A stretch of DNA of 64,000 nt from Cricetomys ansorgei (lineage: Eukaryota; Chordata; Mammalia; Rodentia; Nesomyidae), in contig JAMJFZ010000818.1 in the NCBI GenBank assembly GCA_026225945.1, positions 5,726,001-5,790,000 of the forward strand, written 5' to 3'. This document shows positions 11,400 through 22,959 of this stretch, piece after piece; the first letter of the stretch is position 1; every line of letters begins with the position of its first letter. The translations under genes were made by a program, and so were the position numbers. Under the pieces are notes generated by a model. It was not told the origin of the DNA. It searched no databases and worked only from the letters and a program-made list of their open reading frames with translations.

Positions 11400-11824
11400 T
11401 TGAACTCCCCGTGTATTTAATTTTGACAAGTTGATCTTATTACTTCTTGTTTGGCAGATTTATCAGTGTGGAGTTCTATGTTGTTCTCTCATTGGCTTCA
11501 GGGTCTGCAGTATTGTCTCATTACTTTCACTTTTCTTTCTGAGTTTTGCTAGAGGTTTTCCGACTGTATTTTCAAAGAACCAGATTTTTGCCGCGCTAAT
11601 TTTTCTCTATTGCCTTCTGGTGCTCAATTAAAATGGCTTCTGCTTTTTATTCTTTCTAATTTGCATTGGGCTTATTTTGGTCCCTTATTTTGGACCTTAT
11701 TTGGTCCTATATTTATTTTTTTCTTTTCAGGTGGAGGGAACAATGGAATCTTGCACACAACTCAAGAGCGCTGCTGCTGAGTTGCCTTCTACAGCTTCTT
11801 TCCTCCATTGCTTCTTTAATAGCT
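11400..11824 (-). mobile_element. ancient L1 (L1M-type) ORF2 remnant, antisense, part 1
   Basis: TTTTCAAAGAACCAGATTTT, ATTTTTCTCTATTGCC and TCTTTCTAATTTGCATTGGG are in the order of the L1M antisense ORF2. It is heavily mutated and split from part 2 by a B4 SINE. Confidence 0.75.
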
Positions 11825-11997
11825 TTTTTTTTTTTTTTTTGAGACATAGACAGGGTGACCTTGAACTCAGGATCCTCTGCCCCCACCTTGGGAGTGTTAG
11901 CACTGCAAGCATGTGCAGTTATTCCTGGCTTAAGCAGTGTGGAGATGGAACCTCTGGCTTCAGGCATAGCAGGAAGGACTCTACCAATAGCCCCAGC
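11825..11997 (-). mobile_element. B4 SINE inside L1M, antisense
   Basis: A T16 run (reversed A tail) leads into GTGACCTTGAACTCAGGATC, GGGAGTGTTAGCACTGCAAG and a reversed ID head ending CTACCAATAGCCCCAGC. The B1-like part followed by the ID part identifies a B4. Confidence 0.85.
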
Positions 11998-12480
11998 TCT
12001 CTCTCAAGTTTTGAGCCAGGTGGACCATTACTGAGACCGCTCTTCATTTTTTACATGAGGGCTTGGTTCTATGAAATTGATGCTCAGAACTGATTTACTT
12101 GCATCCCACATCTCTTGATAGGTATACTTTTGTTTACATTCAATTCTATGCACTTTTGTTCCCTCTAAGTCCATCTCTTTGGCCTTTGTATAATTTAAGA
12201 GCACATGGTTTCATGAGGAGATTCTCCCACCATTGTTCTGTTGTGGATTCCTAGGATAACCTCATTGTGGTTCTAACTCCATTTCGGTCAGAGATCCCAC
12301 TGTGTGCATATAAGTGTCTTAAATGTCTATAGCCTGATGCCTGCTCCATCTTAGCAAGTGTTCCATGAACTCTCGAGAAGGGGACCTGTTCTGATTCAGG
12401 TGAAGTGTTACAGAAATATCAGTGAATCTCTGTTGTTAGGTAGCTGCTATCTGATCCAGGGCAAGAGGGAGCCTCACTGG
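11998..12480 (-). mobile_element. ancient L1 (L1M-type) ORF2 remnant, antisense, part 2
   Basis: It continues the L1M order after the B4: ACTTGCATCCCACATCTCTT, CTCATTGTGGTTCTAACTCC, then CCATCTTAGCAAGTGTTCCA. The two parts therefore represent one L1M copy invaded later by the B4. Confidence 0.7.
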
Positions 12481-12686
12481 GTTGATTCAGCTGCCAGTTC
12501 AGATGTGAGGAAATACCTTTGTTGGGGAAGGCAACATGAGATGCCCCACAATGACATTGACCTTATTTTTCCTAAAGTCCCATTGCAGTTCAGTTCCTTC
12601 CTACTACCTTTGTAAACCCTGCTTCTTTCTTGTATTATTTTGTACCTGGCAGGAAGCAGGACAGAGAATCTTCTCTAGCCTGGAGC
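12481..12686. other. unique sequence
   Basis: No gene or repeat recognised immediately upstream of the polypyrimidine tract. Confidence 0.45.
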
Positions 12687-12932
12687 TTTTTTTTTTCTTT
12701 TTCTCCTTCTCCTTCTCCTTCTCCTTCTCCTTCTCCTTCTCCTTCTCCTTCTTCTTCTTCTTCCTCTTCTTCCTCTTCTTCCTCCTCGTCCTCCCCCTCC
12801 TCCTCCTGTCTTCTCCCTCTTCCTCCTCTTCTTCTCTCCCCATTTCTCCCCCTCCCTCTCCCCCTCCCTCTCTCTCCCTCTCTCTCTCTTTCTCCTTCCC
12901 TGTCCCTCTTCCTCTCTCTTTCTCTCTCTCCA
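12687..12932. repeat. polypyrimidine (CTTCTC)n/(TCC)n tract
   Basis: About 245 bp that are C or T on the plus strand apart from about four single purine interruptions (near 12788, 12808, 12842, 12902). It starts with T runs, goes through a regular CTTCTC hexamer array, then TTC/TCC-rich and CCCTCT-rich blocks. The long frames on both strands (up to 155 codons) are low-complexity readings of it. Confidence 0.97.
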
Positions 12933-13237
12933 ACAAACACGATCTAACTCTCCTCAGTAGAAAACAGCCACCTCCTAGACTTCTGTGAACATCACACAAC
13001 ACAGGTAAAGCTCTGTGAGACTTCCCTCTCCCTCTTGTGATGCACTCAGGAATCCTGCTTCTGTTATACAATATAAAACAATAATTAAATTCGTGAAAAG
13101 GTCAGAAAGGAAACTTATCAAATAAATACACTTCTATAGGAGAGTACCCTTTATGAGATACCTTTAGTCTTTCCTATTTTCTATTTCCCTGTGTTTTCCA
13201 ACTGCTTATAGTTTGCTGATTTAAAAAAAAATCGAGG
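12933..13237. other. unique sequence
   Basis: No gene or repeat recognised. Confidence 0.5.
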
Positions 13238-13384
13238 AACTGGAGCAACTGCCCAGTGGGTTAAGTGCTTGCTGGGCAAGTGGGAGGACCCAAGTTCACA
13301 GCCCGGGCACCCACATGAAATGTCATCACAGGCTGGTCAGTCTAACAGAAATTGGTGAGCTCTCTGTCTCAAAAAATAAAAGAT
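13238..13384 (+). mobile_element. RSINE1/B4-type SINE, 5' part
   Basis: Head GGAGCAACTGCCCAGTGGGT followed by GGGAGGACCCAAGTTCACAG, then TTGGTGAGCTCTCTGTCTC and an A-rich joint, in RSINE1 order. It is interrupted by a B1 and resumes at 13568. Confidence 0.75.
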
Positions 13385-13555
13385 GGGCCTGGCGACAGTG
13401 GTACACACCTTTAATCCTAGTAATGGAGAGGCAGAGGCAGGCAGATTTCTGTGAGTTCAAGAACAACCTGGTCTACAGGATGAGTACCAGGACCACCAAG
13501 GCTAAACAGAGAAACCCTGCCTTGAGAAACCAGAAATAAAATTAAACAATAAGAT
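13385..13555 (+). mobile_element. B1 SINE nested in RSINE1
   Basis: GGCCTGGCGACAGTGGTACA, CACCTTTAATCCTAGTAATG, then CAGAGAAACCCTGCCTTGAG is an almost complete B1 with an A-rich tail. A 12-bp duplication AAAATAAAAGAT brackets it (13373-13384 and 13556-13567). The A-rich content makes the duplication a little less certain than its length suggests. Confidence 0.9.
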
Positions 13556-13567
13556 AAAATAAAAGAT

Positions 13568-13655
13568 AGAGACAAGACATCTGATGTGGATTGCTGACCT
13601 TGAATGCAAACATACACACGTACACACCTAAAAAGGCATGTGCACACACACACAC
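13568..13655 (+). mobile_element. RSINE1/B4-type SINE, 3' part
   Basis: It continues the interrupted RSINE1 after the B1: a GTGGATTGCTGACCTTGAAT segment and a CA-rich 3' tail with CACACACACAC near 13645. Confidence 0.7.
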
Positions 13656-14329
13656 ACCTTAATGAGCAAAGTAGAACTATACACCTTGTCACCTCTGAGA
13701 AGCCTATTTCAATATCTGCTCTACAATCTCTGGGTAAAGTGACTACTCACCACCTACGTGGTGACTGCATCAGTAGGAGTCAAACTTCCGCTTCTGGTTT
13801 ATGAGACATCCGAATAAAATGAGGCAAGAACACTGGACTGCTGTTGCTTTGTTCTGAGATGGCAATGATTATTTCAAAGCCTTTTCATTTCCCTAACCCC
13901 GAGAAATGACCTAATTAGCAAATTGCATGACAGCTGAGATACATGGTCCGATGTGATTCACAGCCATGAATAAAGTGAGATCCTGCTCCATGATCAGTCC
14001 TGCTCAGAATCAAATCAAGAGGAAGGAGCTTGTCCAGTGTAGACCAGGAAAGGAAAAAATTTCCAAAGGGGAAAGTATGCAAAATAAACTATATGCACTA
14101 GAAAATTCTGTCTTTGGTTCAGAAAATGACAGCCCCTATCAGGTGGGTGAAAGTCTGCTAGCCTCTGGAGGTTGGTGAATCTGAGACAGCAGGCATACCC
14201 AGATATCTACAAGTACCTGGACCTCCAGTGCAAGCAATCATCAGGACAGACAGAATGCCATCTCCCACTTTGGTGCTGCACCTCAGTGAAACACGAACCA
14301 CTTGGGCCAGAATACTTGTACTTCATTTG
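13656..14329. other. unique sequence, no gene seen
   Basis: No repeat recognised. The 70-71-codon frames match nothing I know. Confidence 0.45.
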
Positions 14330-14511
14330 TGCAACTAATATCCATCAACAGATGAATGGAGAAAGAAAATGTGGTATTAGTACGTAAAAAAAGCTTATTC
14401 TGCCACAAAGAAAAACAAAATTATAACATTGCCTGAAAAACAATAATGGATGGAAAGGCAAACATCATGTTTTCTCCTTTGTGGCTACTAGATTATAAGT
14501 AGATATTATAC
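14330..14511 (+). mobile_element. L1 ORF2 end, sense (before CA repeat)
   Basis: TAATATCCATCAACAGATGA, AGAAAATGTGGTATTAG, AATAATGGATGGAAAGGC and CTAGATTATAAGTAGATATT follow the C-terminal ORF2 coding sequence of rodent L1. Stops and deletions make it a 5'-truncated remnant. Confidence 0.75.
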
Positions 14512-14531
14512 AACACACATACACACACATA

Positions 14532-14576
<45 letters not shown>
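14512..14576. repeat. (CA)n microsatellite
   Basis: CA units with a few CAT interruptions at the left, about 22 uninterrupted CA units at the right. It lies between the L1 ORF2 end and the L1 3' UTR-like tail. Confidence 0.95.
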
Positions 14577-14577
<1 letters not shown>

Positions 14578-14760
14578 GAGGGGGGGAATTAAAAGTCGAG
14601 TAGAAGAATAGAGAGAAGGGAAAGAAAAGAGACTAACAGGAGGAAAAATTGGAGTGGAGGAAAGGAAGGATATGGGAATATGATCAAAGCAATGATATAA
14701 TTGAAATAAATTATCTTTTGGAGCCGCCCTGAAAGAATCTTTAAAAGCTCAATAATGTAT
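14577..14760 (+). mobile_element. L1 3' UTR-like tail, sense
   Basis: Purine-rich sequence (gagaagggaaagaaaagag, ggagtggaggaaaggaagg) followed by GGGAATATGATCAAAGCAAT, which matches the typical rodent L1 3' UTR end. It belongs to the copy begun at 14330. Confidence 0.65.
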
Positions 14761-16450
14761 GACTCCAAGCTTATATGTCTAAATTATTTCTTTAAGAAAA
14801 ACTTTCAATTAAAAAAAAATGGAAAGTTGTCTGTTGTATAAATAGCTTCTAAATTTAGGGGGAAAGTTGAGGTCAGCCAAGAGCATTTCGCAGTTTTATT
14901 TTTTGAACAGCCTTAATTGCAGGGTGGAGGCACCTGAAGAGGCATGCAAGCAAGGTCAAAACTGACTCAAAAATCATTAACACCATGGTATGAGAATGCA
15001 TACATAATTAGCCTAAATTAAAGGCTGTGCCGGACTTGAGGTTCCCTGACCTGGGACAAACATCGCAGCTTATTTCCCGCTTGGAGTTGAAAACCAGGAT
15101 CATCTTGGAGCATCGTATTACATATGAACATTAAAAATTCATTTTATTTCAAATACCATAAAATAGTACCCAGATGCTCACTTTAAATTATTCAAATACC
15201 CATCAGGTATAGATATATTATGTAATATGACCCATATTAATAAATATTGCATTATAAACACAGATGCGCTCTCATATTTAAAAAGCTTTTGGCTGGGCTG
15301 TAACTCCTGAAAAAGACCTACTGCAGGCGAGCAGTGGTTACTATATGCAAATTATGAAAGAACAAAAAAAAAAATCTTAAATTTTCTAAAACTTACTTTG
15401 AATGACTTAAAAAAGTAGGTTTGGGTTCGTTAACTAGATTATTCTTTCTCTTTCGCTGTTCACAAACTATGAAAAGATCGCTGAGTTCCCGTCAACACTA
15501 TTATGAGATGTGTTTGGATTTTCCTTCAACAATCAAGAGTGATAGAAGATTTAAGCTAATACAATAATTAAGGCTCTAGAGCAATACCAAAAAAAAAAAA
15601 ATCCCATGCCTATAAATCTCTTGTCTTCAATAGAGTAAAACATTTTCCAGAACTATCAAGATATAGAAATAGGGAGAAAATATGACAAGGGTTCTTTAAA
15701 AACTTTTTTCTTTCTTAAAAGGTCACTTGTCATGGTGACAACTATCAGCGCCACACTAAGCATTTCCGGTTTTTAATGGCTGCCCACAAATGTCTGAAGA
15801 CATCTGTCAAGGGCAGAGATGCCCTAGCTTGTTCTTTGTGTTCTAAAAGTTCATTTTTGCTCCATATTCACCAAGCACGAGGGAGGCAAAGAGCCGAGAC
15901 AGGTGAAGAATTACTCCCCTGAATAATCCCAGCACAAGCGTGAGTGGCAGCCATCATCTTGGAGAAGCCGATGGTGAGAGGGACATGACAAATAGGCGTT
16001 TGCCAAGCAGCTGCCAAAACTGCTCTGGCTGAACCCCTGACAACTTGTGCAATGCCCATAATTCTTATTCCTGCAAAAGTATATTGATTTTAAGTACATT
16101 AATTCATCTGAACACTACATTTAGAAAATGGAATAAAATGCAAATCGCTGCAATATAAAAGCTACAATGATTGCACTAGAATACTGTGTGTTTATAGAGA
16201 CATTAAAAGAGCTCTAGAAGGCAGACGGTGAAGCTTCTTACAGTCTACTGGTGAAAATACTAGCCGAGGGGCAGTGCCAAACCCCACGCCGGAAGTTCAA
16301 CAACTTTCAACCTTTGCAGGGAAGAAAATATCAGCACCCAAACATGGCGTTTCTTTGGGGCCAGGAACTGAGAAACACTGGTTTGTAGTTGTGTAAGACT
16401 GTCCGTGGGGTGAAAGGTATATGGCCATAATGGTGTAAAAAAATGGTTTT
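14761..16450. other. repeat-free unique block, candidate non-coding element
   Basis: No transposon recognised in about 1.7 kb. It holds balanced unique sequence, for example CAGCCTTAATTGCAGGGTGG and ACATAATTAGCCTAAATTAA near 14910-15020, and a more GC-balanced part at 15855-16060. No frame longer than 63 codons. Function unknown. Confidence 0.4.
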
Positions 16451-18663
16451 ATAGATTTTTCAACTTACTACTATAATAAAAGTCTCTTTAGATTTCACAA
16501 AACAACTAGCAAACAATAAATATCATTGCAGCCTCTTTAATAAATCCTTTGTAATCTGTGCCTTCACATGTATGCATACGTATATATGACATGCATGTAT
16601 ATAAATGTACACTGGAGCTATAACATTGGGACACACGTATAGTTTCCTATGTACACATGTATATGAATGTGTATCTATACATACAGCTATGCCTTCAAAT
16701 GGAATATACCAATGTCAGTATCATCTCTACTACAGGTTATAGACATTGCAAAGATAAATAGATTTTGCTGCGGATTTCAGGAGATTGTAAATAAAGCGAC
16801 ATTGTTTTGCTTTAGCATTATATGTAGAAAAACATAAGTTTTTACTGCCACGCCCCAACACACACACTTTTTTGGCTGAATTTTGGACAATGTAGTTTGC
16901 GCATAAGAAAGCCAAGCCATGATTCAGAACCCTGTCTGTGAGTCAGCTGGTCTATAGTATGAGTAAAATGCCCAAGAAAAGACTATTTCTGTGCATTAAG
17001 AAAACCATCTATAGAAAGGTCTGCAGTGGTGCTGCTGTCCAGGACCAACTTAAAATATCCCTGTGATAATTTTCACTTATTTAGAGTATTATAATTCAAG
17101 TCTAAACTAAACAGTACAAACAAAACATCAAATCACTGAGCACAGGGACCTCCGAGCTCAGCCGGTAAACAGTACACTCAGCCTGGTGGCCTCTGTGATT
17201 CACAACATCTCTATCCTATCCCAAGCGTCTGCTCTGAAGGGACTGTGCCGGTATTTTCCTTAGCACAAGGGATTTTTAGCACACTGTATTATTATTTTAA
17301 ATTCTTTTTAAATGACAGTTCAGAAGGAGCTTTATGTACATTACATAATTGACAAAATATTTCCCTTTCAATATTAGTTTCTACGTTTCCAAAGGTACCA
17401 AATTATGTGGAAGGAAAATAATACTGAATCAACCCTGTAGGGCCTTCCAAAAAGGGATACACCCAGACAGAGGATGAGAACTCAGAAAGTGCATATTTGC
17501 ACAGCCTTCAGAATAAATTCCAGATCCTATCAAAGACACGCACACATGAAAGATAGCTAGAGATAGGAGCCAGCCTCTGCGCCACATGATTCTCACACTT
17601 TAGAAATACACAGTCCTTCCACCAAGTAGATAAGGAGGTGACAGAAGTCATAAAGAGCAAGCTCTATGGAGGACACCACTCGCTCAGAGACAAGGGAGGA
17701 GAGGCACTCACTCTCCCACAGGTGACAAATTGACACTCCAGAAATAACAGCTACCCTTGTTCCACATGCTCCGTTTTAGCATGCATCTCTGATTATTACT
17801 ACATGAGGTGATATTTGGAGAAAAAGATGTTTTCTCCACAAGATCATTAAATAATACCTGTCGGAACACGGTCCATGAACGAATCTGTGTGACATTTCTG
17901 AGACCTTGTGAGGAAACTCCAAGTGTCTTGTAATCTCTGTTCCCCCATAACGAGGTCTTGTTCCTGGAATGTGCGTTCCTGCCCCTCCCACGGGTAGTGG
18001 ATAGGAGTGAGCTTACTTCAGATTATTAATTATACGTGCTATTGTTATTTGTTTATATGCCTTGATGGGAAAATATTTTTTGCCACGTCCATGTGTGGTT
18101 TGTCCTTGTGATTGAACACCTTACTCGAGTGACTTTTCTTAACCCTCAGAGTATAAATTGCCTGATACTCTGAATAAAGTTGCCTTTTGCATGAGATTTT
18201 TGGCTGCCTCATTTTTAAGGTCCCATTCTCCAGATTCATGCCTCCACCTAGAGTGGTAAACAAATATTAACATGCACATGAGTCATAGACAGGAGGGGAG
18301 TGAGGAAGGTTCAGACCTCATGGAAAGCCCTAAGCTACGCTGATATGTCATGCAAAGCTGTTCTGATTGGCAGCAGATACGGGGTTTCCATGTGACGATG
18401 GAGCTGAAACAGTCCTATCACACAGTGAGGTGTGAGGTGTGAGCATATCTGAGCCTAGCTCAAGCCCCACTCACTTGTGCCTGTGGTAATATTGTAGAGG
18501 AACCTACTGACCTGCCAGGCATATAAAATCACAACCCATACAATAACGAGCAGGTCATCACATTTGATAATCATAATAAATTATTTTTACTGGTTTTATA
18601 TTCCCATGCTTTTTTCATTAACTTTAGCATATACTCCACTGAAACAAAAACAGTTCGCCATAA
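16451..18663. other. unique sequence, no gene seen
   Basis: Continues the repeat-poor stretch. An alternating purine-pyrimidine zone (catgtatgcatacgtatat) lies near 16567-16690. A tRNA-like GAGCTCAGCCGGTAAAC at about 17154 has no supporting B box. Frames up to 72 codons match nothing I know. Confidence 0.45.
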
Positions 18664-18819
18664 GAGGCCCAGGCTCAGTGAAGCACTTGTTGCATAAGCA
18701 TGAGGATCTGAGTTCGAGTCCCCAGAACTCACACAAAAGCTGAATGCAGCACTCCTTTTTAGCACTCCTATGACGATATGGGAAGTGGAGACAAGAGCAT
18801 ATAACACATGTGTGCCTTC

Positions 18820-18822
<3 letters not shown>
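18664..18822 (+). mobile_element. RSINE1-type SINE
   Basis: AGGCCCAGGCTCAGTGAAGC, GCATAAGCATGAGGATCTGA and GTTCGAGTCCCCAGAACTCA form the tRNA-like head (B box GTTCGAGTC). The middle is shortened and the tail passes into a CA repeat. Confidence 0.8.
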
Positions 18823-18857
<35 letters not shown>

Positions 18858-18866
18858 AGAGAGAGA

Positions 18867-18897
<31 letters not shown>

Positions 18898-18898
18898 C
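18823..18898. repeat. compound (CA)n(GA)n microsatellite
   Basis: About 16 CA units run directly into a GA/GGA tract to 18898. It follows the 3' end of an RSINE1, so it probably grew from that SINE's tail. Confidence 0.95.
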
Positions 18899-19879
18899 AA
18901 TGCTATAAAACTTTAAACATTTATCACAAGACAGTGTGTTCTATCATACCAGAACAGCCAATTACATATCAGGTCTGCAGTCTGACATCATCTAGAGACT
19001 GTGCCTGGGACAGATTTGCATCATCTAAGTTTGCTTAAGAACACTAGGATGTCCCTCTAACCATTACATCACCCAGACACGCATGTCTCAGAACACACCT
19101 CCATCATTAGCTGACGTCTGACCATCATGAGAAAACCGGCAATAGAGAAGGCAGAGGGGGGCGGGTAGAATTTCTCTATGGCAAATGGTAGTTTATTCTG
19201 AAGAGACGAAGAGGGAGGAATGAAATGTGGCAAAAGAATAAAAACACCAAAGTGGCACGGCCTTTCTGAAGAGCAGTCTGGAAGCTCATTGCAACAGGCT
19301 TTAAAAACACGAATGATCTCAGATTAGCCTCTTCATTCCTACGACTGTGTTAAAGAGAAGTCATGCGTTTACTTATGAAGACATGTTTATGAAAGGATTG
19401 CTTAGAGTGGCAATAAAGGAAAAGAAAACGGCCATGTGTCGGCGATATATATAGTTTCTCTTCTCTCCTTTTGGGAGCCATCTGTGAACATCTAAACGGG
19501 ACACAGAGGCTTTGGCTAAGACCTGGGTTCACTCTTTCCTCTGTCAGTAGTAGGCTGTTAGAACTCTTTGAGTCAGTTACAGGAACTTAATCATTGTATA
19601 TAGCGTCCATGCCAATGACAGATGGGATAAATTATCTTCTACAAGAAGATACATACCAACTTTATCATATGTCAAATTTCTACAGACACCTAGATCCTTG
19701 ACCTATTCAACCGATCCATGTAAGTGCTAATGCACAGGGCTTGACAAGGTGGTGAATTTATAGTGCACAGGGCATCATTTTTAATTGCCTCATACTACGC
19801 TTTTTCAAGAATTGGGGAGCAGATTATTGGATTTATTTTTCCATCATTATTTTGTTGTAAGAAAAAGGGATGTTTGGAC
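18899..19879. other. unique sequence, no gene seen
   Basis: No gene or repeat family recognised. Confidence 0.5.
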
Positions 19880-20035
19880 AGCAGGAGATGGATCAAGTGC
19901 CACACAAGCATGCACACCTGACCCACAAAACTCACACAAAAAGTGAAGTATATGTGGTGGGGGGACATGATTCATAACCCCAAAACTGGGGAGGAAAAGA
20001 CAGTAAGATCCTCAGTTTGGACTGGCTACAAGAAC
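19880..20035 (+). mobile_element. old RSINE1-type SINE
   Basis: AAGCATGCACACCTGACCCA, CAAAACTCACACAAAAAGTG and AAACTGGGGAGGAAAAGACA keep the RSINE1 order, with many substitutions. Confidence 0.6.
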
Positions 20036-20343
20036 CTGTAAAGAACCCACCACTCCCCAGTGACACATGACCCTTGAGACAAAGCTCTTAATACACAGCC
20101 TTGCAGAGGATCGCTTTTTGAATGCCAAGAATCTAAACAGAATCCATATAGTATCTATTGGTTAAAATAATAGATGAGGAAATGCTAAAATGCTATTTAA
20201 TTGCAGCAGAGCTGCAATTAATCATAATTGCAGGCTGCATACATGGTTTCACTTCACAGTCCGAAGCTCAAAATATCACCCAGATATACTCTTTGTCCCC
20301 GACACAATTTTAAATACCTCAGTTTGTTATCAAAAATATTTAT
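20036..20343. other. unique AT-rich sequence
   Basis: No gene seen. A small inverted motif (tttaattgcagcagagctgcaattaa) lies at about 20196-20221: TTAATTGCAG pairs with CTGCAATTAA. Confidence 0.55.
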
Positions 20344-20476
20344 TGCCAGGTGTGATGGTGCAAGCCTTTTATCCCAGCACTTAGGAGGCAGAGGCAGGAG
20401 GATTTCTATAAGTTTGAGGCCAATTTGGTCTACATGGTGAATTCCAGGGAGACCCTGTGCCAAAAACAAATTTTTT
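20344..20476 (+). mobile_element. B1 SINE
   Basis: TGCCAGGTGTGATGGTGCAA, TTATCCCAGCACTTAGGAGG, GGTCTACATGGTGAATTCCA and AGACCCTGTG form a full-length B1. The 70- and 71-codon frames are its shadows. Confidence 0.93.
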
Positions 20477-20600
20477 TTCCCACATAATGTGCCCTGGCCT
20501 ATACAATGAATTCATATTTTTAATCTAAGTCAATTATAATAATTATGACTATTAAGCTATAATCTTATCTAGTGTTTAATAGCTGGTTATGAAAGCATTA

Positions 20601-20675
20601 AAGTCTGGGGAATGTAGCTTATTGGCGAATGTTTACTTGGCATGTGTGATCCTTGACATTGGGAAAAAACACACA
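20601..20675 (+). mobile_element. ID-like SINE fragment
   Basis: CTGGGGAATGTAGCTTATTG resembles the ID A box, followed by ACTTGGCATGTGTGATCC and a decayed B box. Confidence 0.6.
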
Positions 20676-21719
20676 CATGTACACACACTTCAAGTAAAGT
20701 AAAAATATTACTACTTTGTACCCAATATTAATTTCTAAACCTACTATTAAACACAATTTTAAAGCATCAGAGATAAATCATGATAAGAGCTGTCTGAGAT
20801 TCTAAGAATAGAGAAAGCCCCATGCCTGAACTGCTACTGCTGGTCAGCCATCTACGCACTACACTGCAAAGTCTCAGAGCTTCTTCCCCTCCCCTTGCCT
20901 GCTTAAACCTGAGTAGCGAAGGGAGATGACTTCATGACATTCATATCATGATGCTATCTATTTGTTGAGAGCATGAGTTTAAAATGCTGGCAAAATGAAT
21001 AATTTTATGCTCTTCACTTTATAAACCTGTAAGGGGTCAGCAACCTGGAATCTCAGAGAAGATAAGCATTTCTCAAAACGCCCCAACATGACTGAAGTCT
21101 AGCTTCCAGGATGCCACTGTGCAGAGGAGAGTTCTGACACAAATAGCCAAGTCTTCCAAAGACACAAGCAAAGCCCACCCTGAGCAGCCACCTGTCCCCT
21201 CCTCTCTAAATTCTTTCTTCATACTGGCTTCCATGGCCTGTGAGGGTGGGGGGGTGGGGTCTGCCTTCTGTGCCCTATGTTCCACCATCTTGAACAGTGC
21301 CATGTCCATGCTGAGAGTTAAAACAAGTGTCCGTTGTCCACCATCAGGACGATGTTGTGAAAAACATCCAGAGCAGATCTTACTAATGGCACTGGTGCGC
21401 CATTTGATCTCTTCAGTGAGGTCAATTGTAGCCTTACAGAAACAAGAGGATGTGAGGGGCTGAGCAACCAGAACCTATAAGTGATGGAGTAGCTTCCTGG
21501 AGACCCAAGCCATGGCTGCTTACTGTTTCTATGTCCTTTCTTCCAAACCCTTGCTTGTCAAAGTGTGGTCCCACATCAGCAGTAGTCGAGCCCAGAGAAC
21601 TAACTAGGAATTCAAACTCTCAGGCCTTGCCCTGGATTTAGGGAACCAGAATCTCTGTGAGTAACACTGATACACCTCAAGTGTGAGAACCACAACACAA
21701 GGACTAAAAATTAAATAAC
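20676..21719. other. unique sequence, no gene seen
   Basis: About 1 kb with no repeat. The frames at 21073-21463 (78 and 114 codons, opposite strands) overlap each other and match nothing I know. Confidence 0.5.
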
Positions 21720-22010
21720 AGCTGGGGACATGGTTCACTTAGTAAAAGTCTTGTCATGCAAGCATGAGGAGCTGAATTTGATTCCCAGAACTGACCTGAG
21801 AACTCAGCGTGGCAATGTGCCTGCATCTGTGCGGGAGCAGTGGGGAGGCGGTAACAGGAGGATCCTGGGGCTGCTGGCCAAGCAGCCTGGGTGAAGCTCC
21901 AGGTTCAGAGAGTCTCAAAAAATAAAATGGAGAGTGATTGAAGAACACACCCAAGATTGACCACTGACCCCTGTGCACGTCCACATACATATATACACAC
22001 AAAGTTAAGT
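21720..22010 (+). mobile_element. RSINE1 SINE, near full length
   Basis: Head AGCTGGGGACATGGTTCACT, GCATGAGGAGCTGAATTTGA, then AGGAGGATCCTGGGGCTGCT, GTGAAGCTCCAGGTTCAGAG, TCTCAAAAAATAAAATGG and a terminal CACGTCCACATACATA segment, in RSINE1 consensus order. The best RSINE1 copy of the window. Confidence 0.92.
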
Positions 22011-22071
22011 CATTTGTTTATGTTCAGGAGCTTCATGACAATAAAAATGTGCGGATAAGGATACGAATGAG

Positions 22072-22262
22072 GGATCTGGAGAGATGCCTTAGAGGGTGAG
22101 GGCACTGATGCTAGTCCTAGAGGACCTGAGTTCAATTCCCAGCACCTGCATGATGGCTAGCCACCTTTTGTCACTCCAAGTTGGTGATCCAGCACTCCAT
22201 TTTGGCCTCCACGGGCACACGTGTTTTACAAACATACTTGCAGGTAAAACACATAAAGTGGG
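22072..22262 (+). mobile_element. B3/B2-type SINE
   Basis: GATCTGGAGAGATGCCTTAG is the tRNA-derived head; GGACCTGAGTTCAATTCCCA holds the B box; TTTTGGCCTCCACGGGCACA is the body; an AAACACATAAAG-type end follows. Confidence 0.88.
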
Positions 22263-22959
22263 TTTTAATTAAGAAAGAATGGCAATGAGTAATTACATTC
22301 TTAAATGACTTTATCAGAGTCATTCAGGTTGTCTTCATTCTATGCACGCAGTGGGCATAATCTGTTCAGAGAACTACGGACAAGATACAGATTCACTTAG
22401 CCCGTGTCTAATCTCACTCCGAGCTGGTCCCACCGACATCAGCAAAGCAGCTAATCAAAGATCTCAGAAATGCCATCTTGCCTCAGCAGCAGCAACCAGC
22501 ACCAACCCCAGTGCCCAGCATCTGCCTTGTGAAGTGCTGAGCCCTGCAAAAAGAACCACAAACACATGGGCACCGGGGGAGAGGGCTGTCAGCTGCTATC
22601 CATCCATAATTCAACAGCCCTGGTATGGCTGCAAACTCCATGCACGGTAGGTGGTACTCAGTGATGGCCTCTGTCCTGAAGAAATTCACACAGGTGGGAA
22701 AGAGACACATTAAGTAAGTAATACATGAATGAAGCCCTTGAGATGAAGAGTGGTGATCTTCTGGACACGGGCAGCTACGCAGGACACAACTGTCCACGCT
22801 GTGCTGCAGTTGATCTAGCATCATCGTTTCTCCTTTCCCTAAATTTTCACTATGCTCTAAAATGGGTCACTAACAGAAGGCCGTGAAATGCCTGGTGATG
22901 TGCTACCTTGGGAGACTATTGTTCTAATCCACCAATCAATCTGGGACGCGCCTCTGCTT
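22263..22959. other. unique sequence, no gene seen
   Basis: The overlapping frames at 22342-22824 (102 and 113 codons on opposite strands) match nothing I recognise. Confidence 0.5.

Noticed and set aside
12536..13071. 150- and 155-codon frames on both strands
   Set aside because: They are translations of the polypyrimidine tract (Ser/Phe/Leu-rich or Glu/Arg/Lys-rich low complexity).
17150..17215. possible tRNA gene or SINE head at GAGCTCAGCCGGTAAAC
   Set aside because: No cloverleaf could be drawn by eye and there is no supporting B box, anticodon arm or SINE body.
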